Source: Chitinophagales bacterium (GTDB lineage: Bacteria > Bacteroidota > Bacteroidia > Chitinophagales > JADIYW01). From it: a stretch of DNA of 64,000 bases. Below, piece by piece: positions 8,602-16,202 of this stretch (position 1 is its first letter; every line of letters begins with the position of its first letter). The notes beneath the pieces were generated by a model. The model worked only from the letters and a program-made list of their open reading frames with translations. It had not been told where the DNA came from and searched no databases. The DNA is taken from positions 186,001-250,000 of the forward strand of contig JACJXT010000011.1 of NCBI GenBank assembly GCA_020636535.1. The letters are read 5' to 3'. A program made the position numbers and the translations under genes.

Positions 8602-10122
8602 CTATGCTAATTGTTTCAATAGATTATTCATGTCTACTTTTTCTGCAACTATTCTGCTTAGCTCGCTAATGGCTACTCGCTCTTGTTGCATAGTATCTCT
8701 TTCTCTTAAAGTAACTGTATTGTCTTCTAGTGTTTGATGATCGATAGTAATACAATATGGTGTACCAATAGCGTCCATTCTTCTGTATCGTTTGCCAATA
8801 GTATCTTTTTCTTCGTAAAAAGTTCTAGCAATAAATTTTAGCTCATTAACAATTTCTTGAGCTTTTTCTGGCAAACCATCTTTTTTAACCAAAGGCAAAA
8901 CAGCAATTTTTATTGGAGCCAAAGCTGGTGGCAATGATAAAACAGTTCTTGTTTCTCCATTTTCTAATTGCTCATCTTTTAAAGATTCGCTCATTATTCT
9001 TAAAAACATTCTATCTAAACCAATAGAAGTTTCAATAACGAAAGGCACATAATTTTGATTGAGTTCACTATCAAAATATTGTAATTTTTTACCGGAATAT
9101 TTTTGATGTTCACTTAAATCGAAATCTGTTCTAGAATGAATGCCTTCTAACTCTTTAAAACCAATAGGAAAATTAAACTGAATATCTTCTGCTGCATTGG
9201 CGTAGTGTGCTAATTTTTCGTGTACATGAAAACGCAAATTATCTGGATTAGTACCTAAAGCCAAATGCCATTTCATTCTAGTAGTTTTCCATTTTTCAAA
9301 CCAATCTAATTCTGTTCCTGGACGAACAAAAAACTGCATTTCCATTTGTTCAAATTCACGCATTCTAAATACAAACTGTCGTGCTACAATTTCATTTCTA
9401 AAAGCTTTACCAATTTGAGCAATACCAAAAGGCACTTTCATTCTAGCACTTTTCTGTACATTTAAAAAATTGACAAAAATACCTTGAGCTGTTTCAGGTC
9501 GCAAATAAATCGTACTAGCATCTTCGGCAACAGCACCTAATTTAGTATCGAACATCAAATTGAATTGTCTTACTTCCGACCAATTTTTAGAACCAGAAAA
9601 CTCGCAAGCAATGCCATGTTCTTCAATCAATTCTTTGTATCGTTTAAAGTCGCTATTTTGAGCAGCTTCTGTATAATCTTTTTCTAATTGAATAGCTTTT
9701 GCAAAATTTCTACTCGCTTTAGCTTTATCTTCATCAGAAGCAGATTTATCAATGCCTTTTTTCTCTAGTTCTTTATCTGCTTTGTTATAATATTTTTGAA
9801 TTTGATCTTCTAACAAAACATCAGCTCTATATCTTTTTTTAGAATCTTTATTATCAATTAATGGATCAGAAAAACTATCGACATGACCACTTGCTTTCCA
9901 AGTCGTTGGATGCATAAAAATAGCAGCATCAATACCTACAATATTGTCGTTCATTTGTGTCATGCTTTTCCACCAATATTCTTTGATGTTATTTTTCAAT
10001 TCTACACCAAAAGGACCATAATCGTATACTGCACCTAAATTATCGTATATCTCACTAGACGGAAATATAAAACCATATTCCTTACAATGCGATACTATTT
10101 TCTGTAAATCTATTTGTTCCAT
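8602..10122 (-). CDS. glyQS: Glycine--tRNA ligase, class II single-chain type
   Basis: A 506-residue class II glycyl-tRNA synthetase of the alpha2 type. The N-terminus has HCKEYGFIFPSSEIY and YDYGPFGVELKNNI, motif 2 is in GKAFRNEIVARQFVFRMREFEQMEMQFF, and motif 3 is in IGLDRMFLRI. The C-terminal anticodon-binding domain begins near PPALAPIKIAVLPL. It charges tRNA-Gly in the cytoplasm. Length is slightly above the usual 450-460 because of a charged helical insertion near residues 100-160 (KADKELEKKGIDKSASDEDK), common in Bacteroidota homologues. It is divergent from the archaemetzincin gene. Confidence 0.97.
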   Translation of the reverse strand: MEQIDLQKIVSHCKEYGFIFPSSEIYDNLGAVYDYGPFGVELKNNIKEYWWKSMTQMNDNIVGIDAAIFMHPTTWKASGHVDSFSDPLIDNKDSKKRYRADVLLEDQIQKYYNKADKELEKKGIDKSASDEDKAKASRNFAKAIQLEKDYTEAAQNSDFKRYKELIEEHGIACEFSGSKNWSEVRQFNLMFDTKLGAVAEDASTIYLRPETAQGIFVNFLNVQKSARMKVPFGIAQIGKAFRNEIVARQFVFRMREFEQMEMQFFVRPGTELDWFEKWKTTRMKWHLALGTNPDNLRFHVHEKLAHYANAAEDIQFNFPIGFKELEGIHSRTDFDLSEHQKYSGKKLQYFDSELNQNYVPFVIETSIGLDRMFLRIMSESLKDEQLENGETRTVLSLPPALAPIKIAVLPLVKKDGLPEKAQEIVNELKFIARTFYEEKDTIGKRYRRMDAIGTPYCITIDHQTLEDNTVTLRERDTMQQERVAISELSRIVAEKVDMNNLLKQLA

Positions 10123-10129
10123 AAGTGTA

Positions 10130-10137
10130 CAAAGATA
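10130..10137 (-). promoter_or_regulatory. -7 element (TATCTTTG) of glyQS
   Basis: Exact TAnnTTTG on the minus strand ending seven bases before the glyQS ATG. The implied 5' leader is at most a few bases. Confidence 0.5.
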
Positions 10138-10187
10138 ATGGTTTTTGTTATTAAGTAAATTTTACTAATTGGGACTTAAATTATGAT

Positions 10188-10195
10188 TAGTTTTG
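10188..10195 (+). promoter_or_regulatory. -7 element (TAGTTTTG) of the archaemetzincin gene
   Basis: Exact TAnnTTTG ending three bases before the ATG at 10199. A TTG at 10169-10171 lies 16 bases upstream, shorter than the usual 19-20 spacing. Confidence 0.4.
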
Positions 10196-10198
10196 GTT

Positions 10199-10810
10199 AT
10201 GAAATATAAAATAGTATTAATTATAATAAGCTTGCTGTTGTTGTCTTGTAATAAAAATGCATCTATTGTTGAGATACTTCCGTACGAAAATTTTAACACA
10301 AAAGAAGTAGATACAATAAAAGCGATATTTCAAAACTTATTTCCAGAAAAACAAATAATTGTAAAAGAAAAACAAGCATTGCCAAAGTCAGCATTTATAA
10401 ATATTAAATCACCAAGATATAGAGCCGATGAAATAATAAAAATACTATCTAAAGAAACCGTAGCTAATACAAAAACGGTAGCACTAACTAATAGTGATAT
10501 ATCTACTACAAAATATGAAAATGGCAAAGTAAAACAACCAGCATACAAATACAAAGATTGGGGAATTATGGGTTTGGCTTATTGTCCAGGAAAAGCTTGT
10601 GTGGTTTCTTCCTTTAGAATTAAACATCCTAATTATACTGTTTATATAGACAGATTAAAAAAGGTAAGTGTACATGAATTAGGACATACGCTTGGATTAA
10701 GACATTGTGCCAATAAAAAATGTGTAATGACAGATGCTGTAGAAAAAGTTTCTACCATAGATAACGCCAACTTAGCTTTTTGTGAGCAGTGTAGAACGAA
10801 ATTAAAATAA
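10199..10810 (+). CDS. Archaemetzincin-type zinc metalloprotease, lipoprotein
   Basis: The 203-residue product carries the full archaemetzincin signature: HELGHTLGLRH at 159-169, then Cys170, Cys175, Met177, Cys195 and Cys198, matching HExxHxxGxxH-C-x4-C-x-M-x17-C-xx-C exactly. The three histidines bind catalytic zinc, Glu160 is the general base, and the four cysteines should bind a structural zinc. Family members are metallopeptidases with poorly known substrates, mostly described as soluble proteins. Here residues 1-17 form a lipoprotein signal (LLLLSC, Cys17), placing the enzyme outside the cytoplasm. An in-frame TTG six bases upstream is ignored in favour of the ATG. The gene stands alone, divergent from glyQS and 89 bases before nadE. 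Confidence 0.9.
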   Translation: MKYKIVLIIISLLLLSCNKNASIVEILPYENFNTKEVDTIKAIFQNLFPEKQIIVKEKQALPKSAFINIKSPRYRADEIIKILSKETVANTKTVALTNSDISTTKYENGKVKQPAYKYKDWGIMGLAYCPGKACVVSSFRIKHPNYTVYIDRLKKVSVHELGHTLGLRHCANKKCVMTDAVEKVSTIDNANLAFCEQCRTKLK

Positions 10811-10887
10811 TATTATTCTTATAAAAAGTACTTGCATATTAATGTTTGATTTTTTATCTAAAAACCAAACTTCCAATAATCTTTTTT

Positions 10888-10895
10888 TATTTTAG
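10888..10895 (+). promoter_or_regulatory. -7-like element (TATTTTAG) before nadE
   Basis: One mismatch from TAnnTTTG and ending four bases before the nadE ATG. Weak on its own; listed because the spacing repeats at other genes. Confidence 0.25.
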
Positions 10896-10899
10896 TACA

Positions 10900-12543
10900 A
10901 TGAAAATAGCATTGGCTCAGCAAAACTATATGATTGGCGATTTTGAAGGCAATCTCCAAAAAATGTTGTCGGCAATTCAACAAGCAAAACAAGCAAAAAC
11001 AGACCTAATTATTTTTAGCGAATTATCTGTTTGTGGATATCCGCCTAGAGATTTTTTAGAGTTTAATCACTTTATCAATCAATGTCATAAAGATATTGAA
11101 GCCATTGCAAAAGTAGCTGCTAACGATATTGCAGTTATTGTTGGAGCTCCATCTAAAAATCCAAATAAAGAAGGAAAAGATTTATATAATTCAGCTTACT
11201 GTATTGCCGAAGGAAAAGTACAATATGTTGCACACAAAACACTCTTGCCAACTTACGATGTCTTTGATGAGTATCGTTATTTTGAACCAAATAAACAGTT
11301 CGATTGCTTTCATTTTAAAGGCAAAAAAATTGCAGTAACTATTTGCGAAGATATTTGGGATACTGGCGAAGAAAATCCATTGTACAGTATTAATCCAGTG
11401 GCTGAGTTGGCAAAATTACAACCAGATTTTTTGGTGAATCTTTCTGCTTCGCCATTCAATTACAAACAAGCTAAAAAACGCATTGATGTGATTAGAAAAA
11501 ATGCTACGATTTTTAATTTGCCAGTATTTTATTGCAACTGTGTTGGTGCTCAAACAGAATTAATCTTTGATGGTGGTTCTGTAGTAATGTCTCCAAATGG
11601 AAAAGTATATAAAGAATTAAAATATTTTGAAGAAGAATTATTTATTTGTTCTTTAGATGAAGTTCTCTCTAATGACACTAATCATGAAAATAATCACAAC
11701 GAACTACAACTTATTCACGATGCACTGATTTGTGGTATTAGAGATTACTTTAAGAAACTCAATTTTAAGACAGCAATTTTAGGTTTAAGTGGAGGAATTG
11801 ATAGTGCATTAACTTTAGTGTTGGCAGTAAGAGCATTAGGAAAAGAAAATGTATTGTCTGTGTTAATGCCATCGCAGTTTTCTACCAATCACTCTGTAGA
11901 TGACTCTATACAACTACTAGAAAACTTAGGCAATGCACCACATAAAATCATTCCAATAAAAGAAGTATATGATAGTTTTATAGATAAATTGCAACCACAT
12001 TTTAATAACAAACCTTTTGATGTTACCGAAGAAAATATGCAAGCACGGATAAGAGCTGTTTATTTAATGGCTTTGTCTAATAAGTTAGGTTGTATTTTAC
12101 TCAATACTTCTAACAAAAGCGAGGCAGCAGTTGGTTATGGCACACTATATGGCGATATGTGTGGTGGAATTTCTGTATTAGGAGATGTATACAAAACTAA
12201 AGTATTTGAATTATGTAAATTTATTAATAAAGACCAAGAAATTATTCCTTGGCACATCATTAATAAACCACCAAGTGCAGAATTAAGACCAGACCAAAAA
12301 GATAGCGACTCATTACCAGAATATAGTATATTAGATACTATACTTTATGAATATATAGAAAATAGAAAAGGACCAGATGAAATTGAAGCATTAGGTTTTG
12401 AAGAAGCATTGGTAAGTCGTGTATTGAGAATGGTAAATAGAAATGAATTTAAACGCTATCAAACGCCACCGATATTAAGAGTATCTACTAAAGCATTTGG
12501 TAGTGGAAGAAGATTGCCAATTGTAGGAAAATATTTAGAATAA
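10900..12543 (+). CDS. nadE: Glutamine-dependent NAD+ synthetase
   Basis: The 547-residue product has two domains. The N-terminal nitrilase-type glutaminase has the triad Glu41 (in FSELSVCGYPPRD), Lys113 (in HKTLLPTYDVFDE) and Cys149 (in CEDIWD). The C-terminal ammonia-dependent synthetase has the PP-loop SGGIDS at 297-302. It amidates nicotinic acid adenine dinucleotide to NAD+ using ATP and glutamine-derived ammonia in the cytoplasm. The frame is open from a TTG at 10846, but homologues begin MKIALAQ, so ATG at 10900 is chosen. The 3' flank carries a palindromic repeat. Confidence 0.96.
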   Translation: MKIALAQQNYMIGDFEGNLQKMLSAIQQAKQAKTDLIIFSELSVCGYPPRDFLEFNHFINQCHKDIEAIAKVAANDIAVIVGAPSKNPNKEGKDLYNSAYCIAEGKVQYVAHKTLLPTYDVFDEYRYFEPNKQFDCFHFKGKKIAVTICEDIWDTGEENPLYSINPVAELAKLQPDFLVNLSASPFNYKQAKKRIDVIRKNATIFNLPVFYCNCVGAQTELIFDGGSVVMSPNGKVYKELKYFEEELFICSLDEVLSNDTNHENNHNELQLIHDALICGIRDYFKKLNFKTAILGLSGGIDSALTLVLAVRALGKENVLSVLMPSQFSTNHSVDDSIQLLENLGNAPHKIIPIKEVYDSFIDKLQPHFNNKPFDVTEENMQARIRAVYLMALSNKLGCILLNTSNKSEAAVGYGTLYGDMCGGISVLGDVYKTKVFELCKFINKDQEIIPWHIINKPPSAELRPDQKDSDSLPEYSILDTILYEYIENRKGPDEIEALGFEEALVSRVLRMVNRNEFKRYQTPPILRVSTKAFGSGRRLPIVGKYLE

Positions 12544-12553
12544 TCTGTTATGC

Positions 12554-12662
12554 TTATAAGTCAATATATAATAAAAATTGTCATTCTCAACCTGTCTGCC
12601 TACAGGCAGGCTTGATTGGGAATCTTTCTTGCGATTTTTATTATAAAAGTGACTTCTTATAA
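12554..12662. repeat. Composite imperfect palindrome (dispersed structured repeat)
   Basis: Three nested inverted pairs occupy the nadE-helicase gap. The outer pair is TTATAAGTCA (12554-12563) with TGACTTCTTATAA (12650-12662). The middle pair is AATAAAAATTG (12570-12580) with CGATTTTTATT (12632-12642), 10 of 11 matching. The core is CTGCC-taca-GGCAG at 12596-12609. ATTCTCAAC and GGAATCTTTCTT inside it recur in the same order near 20.8 kb. The whole could fold as one long hairpin and may act as a transcription end for nadE. Confidence 0.6.
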
Positions 12663-12685
12663 TAGACCATAATCGTAAATCGCAA

Positions 12686-14893
12686 ATGAACGATATTGAT
12701 ATACAACATATAGTCGAATCTTTTATTAATCACACCAATACACCTGTGTTTTTAACAGGAAAAGCAGGTACAGGCAAAACTACTTTATTAAGAAAAATTA
12801 TTCAAACAACACACAAAGCATGTTTGGTTGTTGCACCAACAGGAATTGCTGCATTAAATGCTGGTGGCGTAACTATTCATTCGCAATTTCAGTTGCCATT
12901 TGCTACATTTTTACCTAGCGATGACTTCCCAGATTTTTCGATTTCAGATGTACAGATTGAAAATAAAACTACGCTTAAACGACATCTTAGAATGCATCAT
13001 ACAAAGCGACAAGTAATACAGCAAGCAGAGTTGTTGATTATTGATGAAGTGAGTATGCTTAGAGCTGATGTACTAGATGCCATTGATACTGTTTTGCAGT
13101 TTGTTAGAAAAAACAATCAATTATTTGGTGGAATTCAGTTACTACTTATTGGAGATATGTTGCAGTTGCCACCAATTGTAAGACCAAACGAATGGGAAAT
13201 TTTAAAACATTACTATTCTGATATGTTTTTCTTTAATGCTTTGTCTTTAAAAGAGAATAAACCAATATATATTGAGTTAGAAAAAGTGTATAGACAAGCA
13301 GATGAAAGTTTTATCAATATATTAAATAATATTAGAAATAATAATATTAATGATAAAGATATTGAAATTTTAAACAATAAATATCAACCTAACTTTAAAC
13401 CAAAACCAAATGAGTCGGTAATTACACTTACCACACACAATAGAATTGCAGATGGAATTAATGCTAACTCACTTCAACAAATTAAAAAAGAAGTATTTAC
13501 TTATCAAGCAGAAATAGAAGGCGATTTTCCAAACTATATATTTCCTGTAGAAGAACAATTGCAGTTAAAAGTTGGTGCACAAATTATGTTTATTAGAAAT
13601 GATGCTTCTGAAGATAAACAGTTTTACAATGGAAAGTTAGCAAAGGTTATTGAGTTATCTGATAATGAAATTGTAGTAGACTTAGAGAATGGCACTACAC
13701 TTTCGGTAGAAAAACATGAATGGTATAATAAAAAATATAGTATAGATTCAAATACAAAAAATATCAATGAAGAAGTGTTAGGAACATTTGTACAATATCC
13801 AATAAAGTTGGCTTGGGCAATTACAGTACATAAATCGCAAGGTTTGTCGTTTGATAATGCCATTATTGATGTACAAAATGTATTTGCAGCAGGTCAAGCT
13901 TATGTAGCACTATCTCGTTTAAGAAGTTTAGAAGGACTGATTTTAAAAACGCCGTTTAAGTCTAATCACTTGCAATATCACAATGCAATACAATCATTTG
14001 CTAAGCAAAAGCAAAGTGTAGCAACACTACCCAATATTGTAGAACAACAATCGTATAGTTATTTAAATTCCTTGATAGCAAAAGCATTTGATTTTACAGT
14101 AATAGAAGATATATTTTATCAACATATTTTAAGTTATAACAAGAAAGAAGGCACTTCAATTAAACAACAATATCAAGATTGGGCATTAAAGCAATACCAT
14201 ATAGTGGCTTCTTGGAAAACACATGGCGATAAATTTATACAGCAAGTCAATATATTGTTTAATTCAAATAGTATTAATGTTAAATATATTAATGAAAGAG
14301 TGCATGCTGCACAACAATATTTTACAGTACAAATAGAGCAAGTTTTAAAAGAGATATTAGAAACAATTCAAACACTCAACACAATTAAACGAACTAAAAC
14401 TTTTGCTGCTGAATTAAATGAGTTAGATGATGCCTTGTACTTCCAATATCAAAATATATATAAAAGTACTGCTTTTATTAAATTTTTTCAAGAAAAACAA
14501 ATATTAAATAAACAAAATTGGGAACAGTATTTTGGCGATGATAAAAGAAAACAATTGTTGCCAACACCAAAAGAAAATGTGCCTATTAAAAAATTAAGTA
14601 CCGTAGATATTACATTTCAGCTATATCAAGAAGGAAAAAATATAGATGAAATTGCTAAAGAAAGAAAGCTGACAACAGGAACGATTACTACACATTTTGC
14701 AAAACTTATTGCTAGAGCAGATGTAAAAATTACTGACATTATGGAAGAAGCAAGAGTAAATGAGTTGCAACATATTATGGAAAATCATCGTGGAAGCACT
14801 TCGTCTGCAATAAAAGAAATTGTAGACAATCATTTTTCGTTTGATGAAATTAAATTGGTAAGAGCTTATATAGAAATGCTAGAACGCAATTAA
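12686..14893 (+). CDS. PIF1-like (RecD-related) helicase with C-terminal helix-turn-helix domain
   Basis: A 735-residue SF1 helicase. Walker A is GKAGTGKT at 25-32, motif Ia is VVAPTGIAALNAGG, Walker B is LLIIDEVSML near 117, and the late motifs include AITVHKSQGLSFDNAI and VALSRLRS, typical of PIF1/RecD proteins. Residues about 440-640 form a helical linker, and the region near 640-735 (TFQLYQEGKNIDEIAKERKL, then TTGTITTHFAKLI) is a helix-turn-helix domain of the kind attached to Bacteroidota PIF1-like and RecQ-like helicases. It probably unwinds 5'-tailed DNA in repair or replication restart. Partners are not apparent. Its stop lies two bases from the stop of the convergent gene. Confidence 0.9.
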   Translation: MNDIDIQHIVESFINHTNTPVFLTGKAGTGKTTLLRKIIQTTHKACLVVAPTGIAALNAGGVTIHSQFQLPFATFLPSDDFPDFSISDVQIENKTTLKRHLRMHHTKRQVIQQAELLIIDEVSMLRADVLDAIDTVLQFVRKNNQLFGGIQLLLIGDMLQLPPIVRPNEWEILKHYYSDMFFFNALSLKENKPIYIELEKVYRQADESFINILNNIRNNNINDKDIEILNNKYQPNFKPKPNESVITLTTHNRIADGINANSLQQIKKEVFTYQAEIEGDFPNYIFPVEEQLQLKVGAQIMFIRNDASEDKQFYNGKLAKVIELSDNEIVVDLENGTTLSVEKHEWYNKKYSIDSNTKNINEEVLGTFVQYPIKLAWAITVHKSQGLSFDNAIIDVQNVFAAGQAYVALSRLRSLEGLILKTPFKSNHLQYHNAIQSFAKQKQSVATLPNIVEQQSYSYLNSLIAKAFDFTVIEDIFYQHILSYNKKEGTSIKQQYQDWALKQYHIVASWKTHGDKFIQQVNILFNSNSINVKYINERVHAAQQYFTVQIEQVLKEILETIQTLNTIKRTKTFAAELNELDDALYFQYQNIYKSTAFIKFFQEKQILNKQNWEQYFGDDKRKQLLPTPKENVPIKKLSTVDITFQLYQEGKNIDEIAKERKLTTGTITTHFAKLIARADVKITDIMEEARVNELQHIMENHRGSTSSAIKEIVDNHFSFDEIKLVRAYIEMLERN

Positions 14894-14895
14894 TT

Positions 14896-15837
14896 CTACT
14901 CTTTAAAAAATTTGAATTGTAATGCAGCGATTCCACCAATAATTGCAGGTATGATTAGGTTGATTAACCAAATAGAAAAAGTAGTTGCTAAAATGGCAAT
15001 ATCGTTTTGTGCAAATGGCGATAAGAAATAGAGTGCGACATTACCTCTAAAACCAAAATCTAAAATGGCAACATTTAATGGCAAAATGGTTTGTAGAAAA
15101 AATATTGCTGGTACAACTACTAATGCTTGATGAAATTGAATGTTAAATCCGAAGAAGTACAACATAATTATAAACTGCAGTACATATATAATATATCTTA
15201 ATAAAGAATATATTTCTAATTGTATTAATTCTTTGTTGTTGTATAGTTCTACAATGTGAATGTACTTTTGTGTTTTTTTGAATTTTCTAGTAACTGCATT
15301 GAGATTGAAATAAGAAAATTGTAGTGCAAATATCATAATGAGATAAGAAAAACTAATAGCAATAGCTAAGTAGAAATCTGTCTTGTAATATAAAATTAAA
15401 TATAATAACAAACCTAATCCACCAAAAGACAAATTGATAATAAATTGAGCAATACTTCCCATTAATGTTGCAGCAATGGCTTCTTTTCTATTGGTATTGA
15501 TAGCAAAAATTCTTCCGCCAAATTCGCCAACTCTATTTGGTGTAAATAGTGAAAAAGTTACACCAAAAAAAACACCACGCAATGCTTTTAGTCTGGAAAT
15601 AATATGTAATTTATCAATGAGTAGTTTCCATTTTACTGATTCTATGAACCAATTTAGAAACATCAATACAATAACTACGATAAGTAAACTTAAACTTCCA
15701 TCAAACGATTGAATAAAATATTGATAGGTTTGCTCCAAATTTTTATTTTTAAAGACTTGTAGATACAATATCCAAAGCAAGCCAATAAAAATGAGTAGCT
15801 TAATGATTGCATTGGCGTATTTGTTTTTCAGAATCAT
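14896..15837 (-). CDS. Lysylphosphatidylglycerol synthase transmembrane / flippase-like protein
   Basis: A 313-residue membrane protein with about eight helices, of the LPG_synthase_TM (UPF0104) group. Supporting marks are the helix-loop pattern, RLKALRGVFFGVTFSLFTPN with RVGEFGGR (the conserved loop of this family, near residues 82-110), and ILPLNVAILDFGFRGNVA near the C-terminus. The related part of MprF flips lipids across the inner membrane; the role of stand-alone proteins like this is mostly unknown. There is no synthetase domain, so lysyl-lipid synthesis should not be assumed. It is convergent with the helicase gene. Confidence 0.85.
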   Translation of the reverse strand: MILKNKYANAIIKLLIFIGLLWILYLQVFKNKNLEQTYQYFIQSFDGSLSLLIVVIVLMFLNWFIESVKWKLLIDKLHIISRLKALRGVFFGVTFSLFTPNRVGEFGGRIFAINTNRKEAIAATLMGSIAQFIINLSFGGLGLLLYLILYYKTDFYLAIAISFSYLIMIFALQFSYFNLNAVTRKFKKTQKYIHIVELYNNKELIQLEIYSLLRYIIYVLQFIIMLYFFGFNIQFHQALVVVPAIFFLQTILPLNVAILDFGFRGNVALYFLSPFAQNDIAILATTFSIWLINLIIPAIIGGIAALQFKFFKE

Positions 15838-15844
15838 ATGGGAT

Positions 15845-15852
15845 TAAATGTA
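15845..15852 (-). promoter_or_regulatory. -7-like element (TACATTTA) of the flippase-like gene
   Basis: One mismatch from TAnnTTTG on the minus strand, ending seven bases before the ATG at 15837, as at glyQS. Confidence 0.3.
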
Positions 15853-15977
15853 TGTTGACTTAAAAAAGCAAGATAAAATAAAAACATTATTCTTACAACA
15901 CTTATCTTGATTCGTAAAGGAATAATTCAAGGTATTAACTGTCGGAAAGAAACTTCCAACATCACAAAAATAGTTTT

Positions 15978-16043
15978 AACTTTTGTCTTGATACAAAAGT
16001 TACAAAAAATCAAGACTTCAATATCTACCTGTCGGCAGACAGG
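15978..16043. repeat. REP-like element with overlapping inverted repeats
   Basis: AACTTTTGT (15978-15986) pairs with ACAAAAGTT (15993-16001). The overlapping GTCTTGAT (15985-15992) pairs with ATCAAGAC (16009-16016). The two hairpins share bases and cannot form together. Immediately after is CCTGTC-ggca-GACAGG at 16028-16043, a perfect six-base-pair hairpin. Sequences of this kind are scattered between genes in many Bacteroidota genomes; that statement is from memory and was not searched. Confidence 0.6.
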
Positions 16044-16148
16044 AATTATTAACGCTCGAACAGCATAAAAAAGCTACAAATCTTGAAACTCGCTATGCTC
16101 AAACAGCAATATTTGCTTACGCTTTTTTCTTTGTTCTCTCTAAACCAG

Positions 16149-16163
16149 CCTGCGGTTGGCAGG
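16149..16163. repeat. GC-rich palindrome CCTGC/GCAGG
   Basis: A five-base-pair hairpin CCTGC-ggttg-GCAGG with AAACC and TTT flanks that extend it imperfectly. It is related in core sequence to the palindromes at 12596-12609 and 16028-16043. Confidence 0.45.
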
Positions 16164-16202
16164 TTTATTGTAGGTCATTTTTTAATTGTTTTCATGACTA
16201 TT

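Larger units (their letters stand above)
15838..16202. other. 365-base gap rich in dispersed inverted repeats, no gene
   Basis: The gap between the flippase-like gene start and the murF-alr stop has no credible reading frame or RNA gene. It holds several inverted repeats, annotated separately, whose GC-rich cores (CCTGTC/GACAGG and CCTGC/GCAGG) stand out from the AT-rich surroundings. It looks like an accumulation site for small palindromic repeats. Confidence 0.6.

Noticed and set aside
10846..10899. Upstream TTG extension of nadE
   Set aside because: Homologues start at MKIALAQ; the extension overlaps promoter-like sequence.
15838..16202. A tRNA or small RNA gene in the 365-base gap
   Set aside because: No cloverleaf, no T-loop GGTTCRA sequence; the structure is explained by the palindromic repeats.
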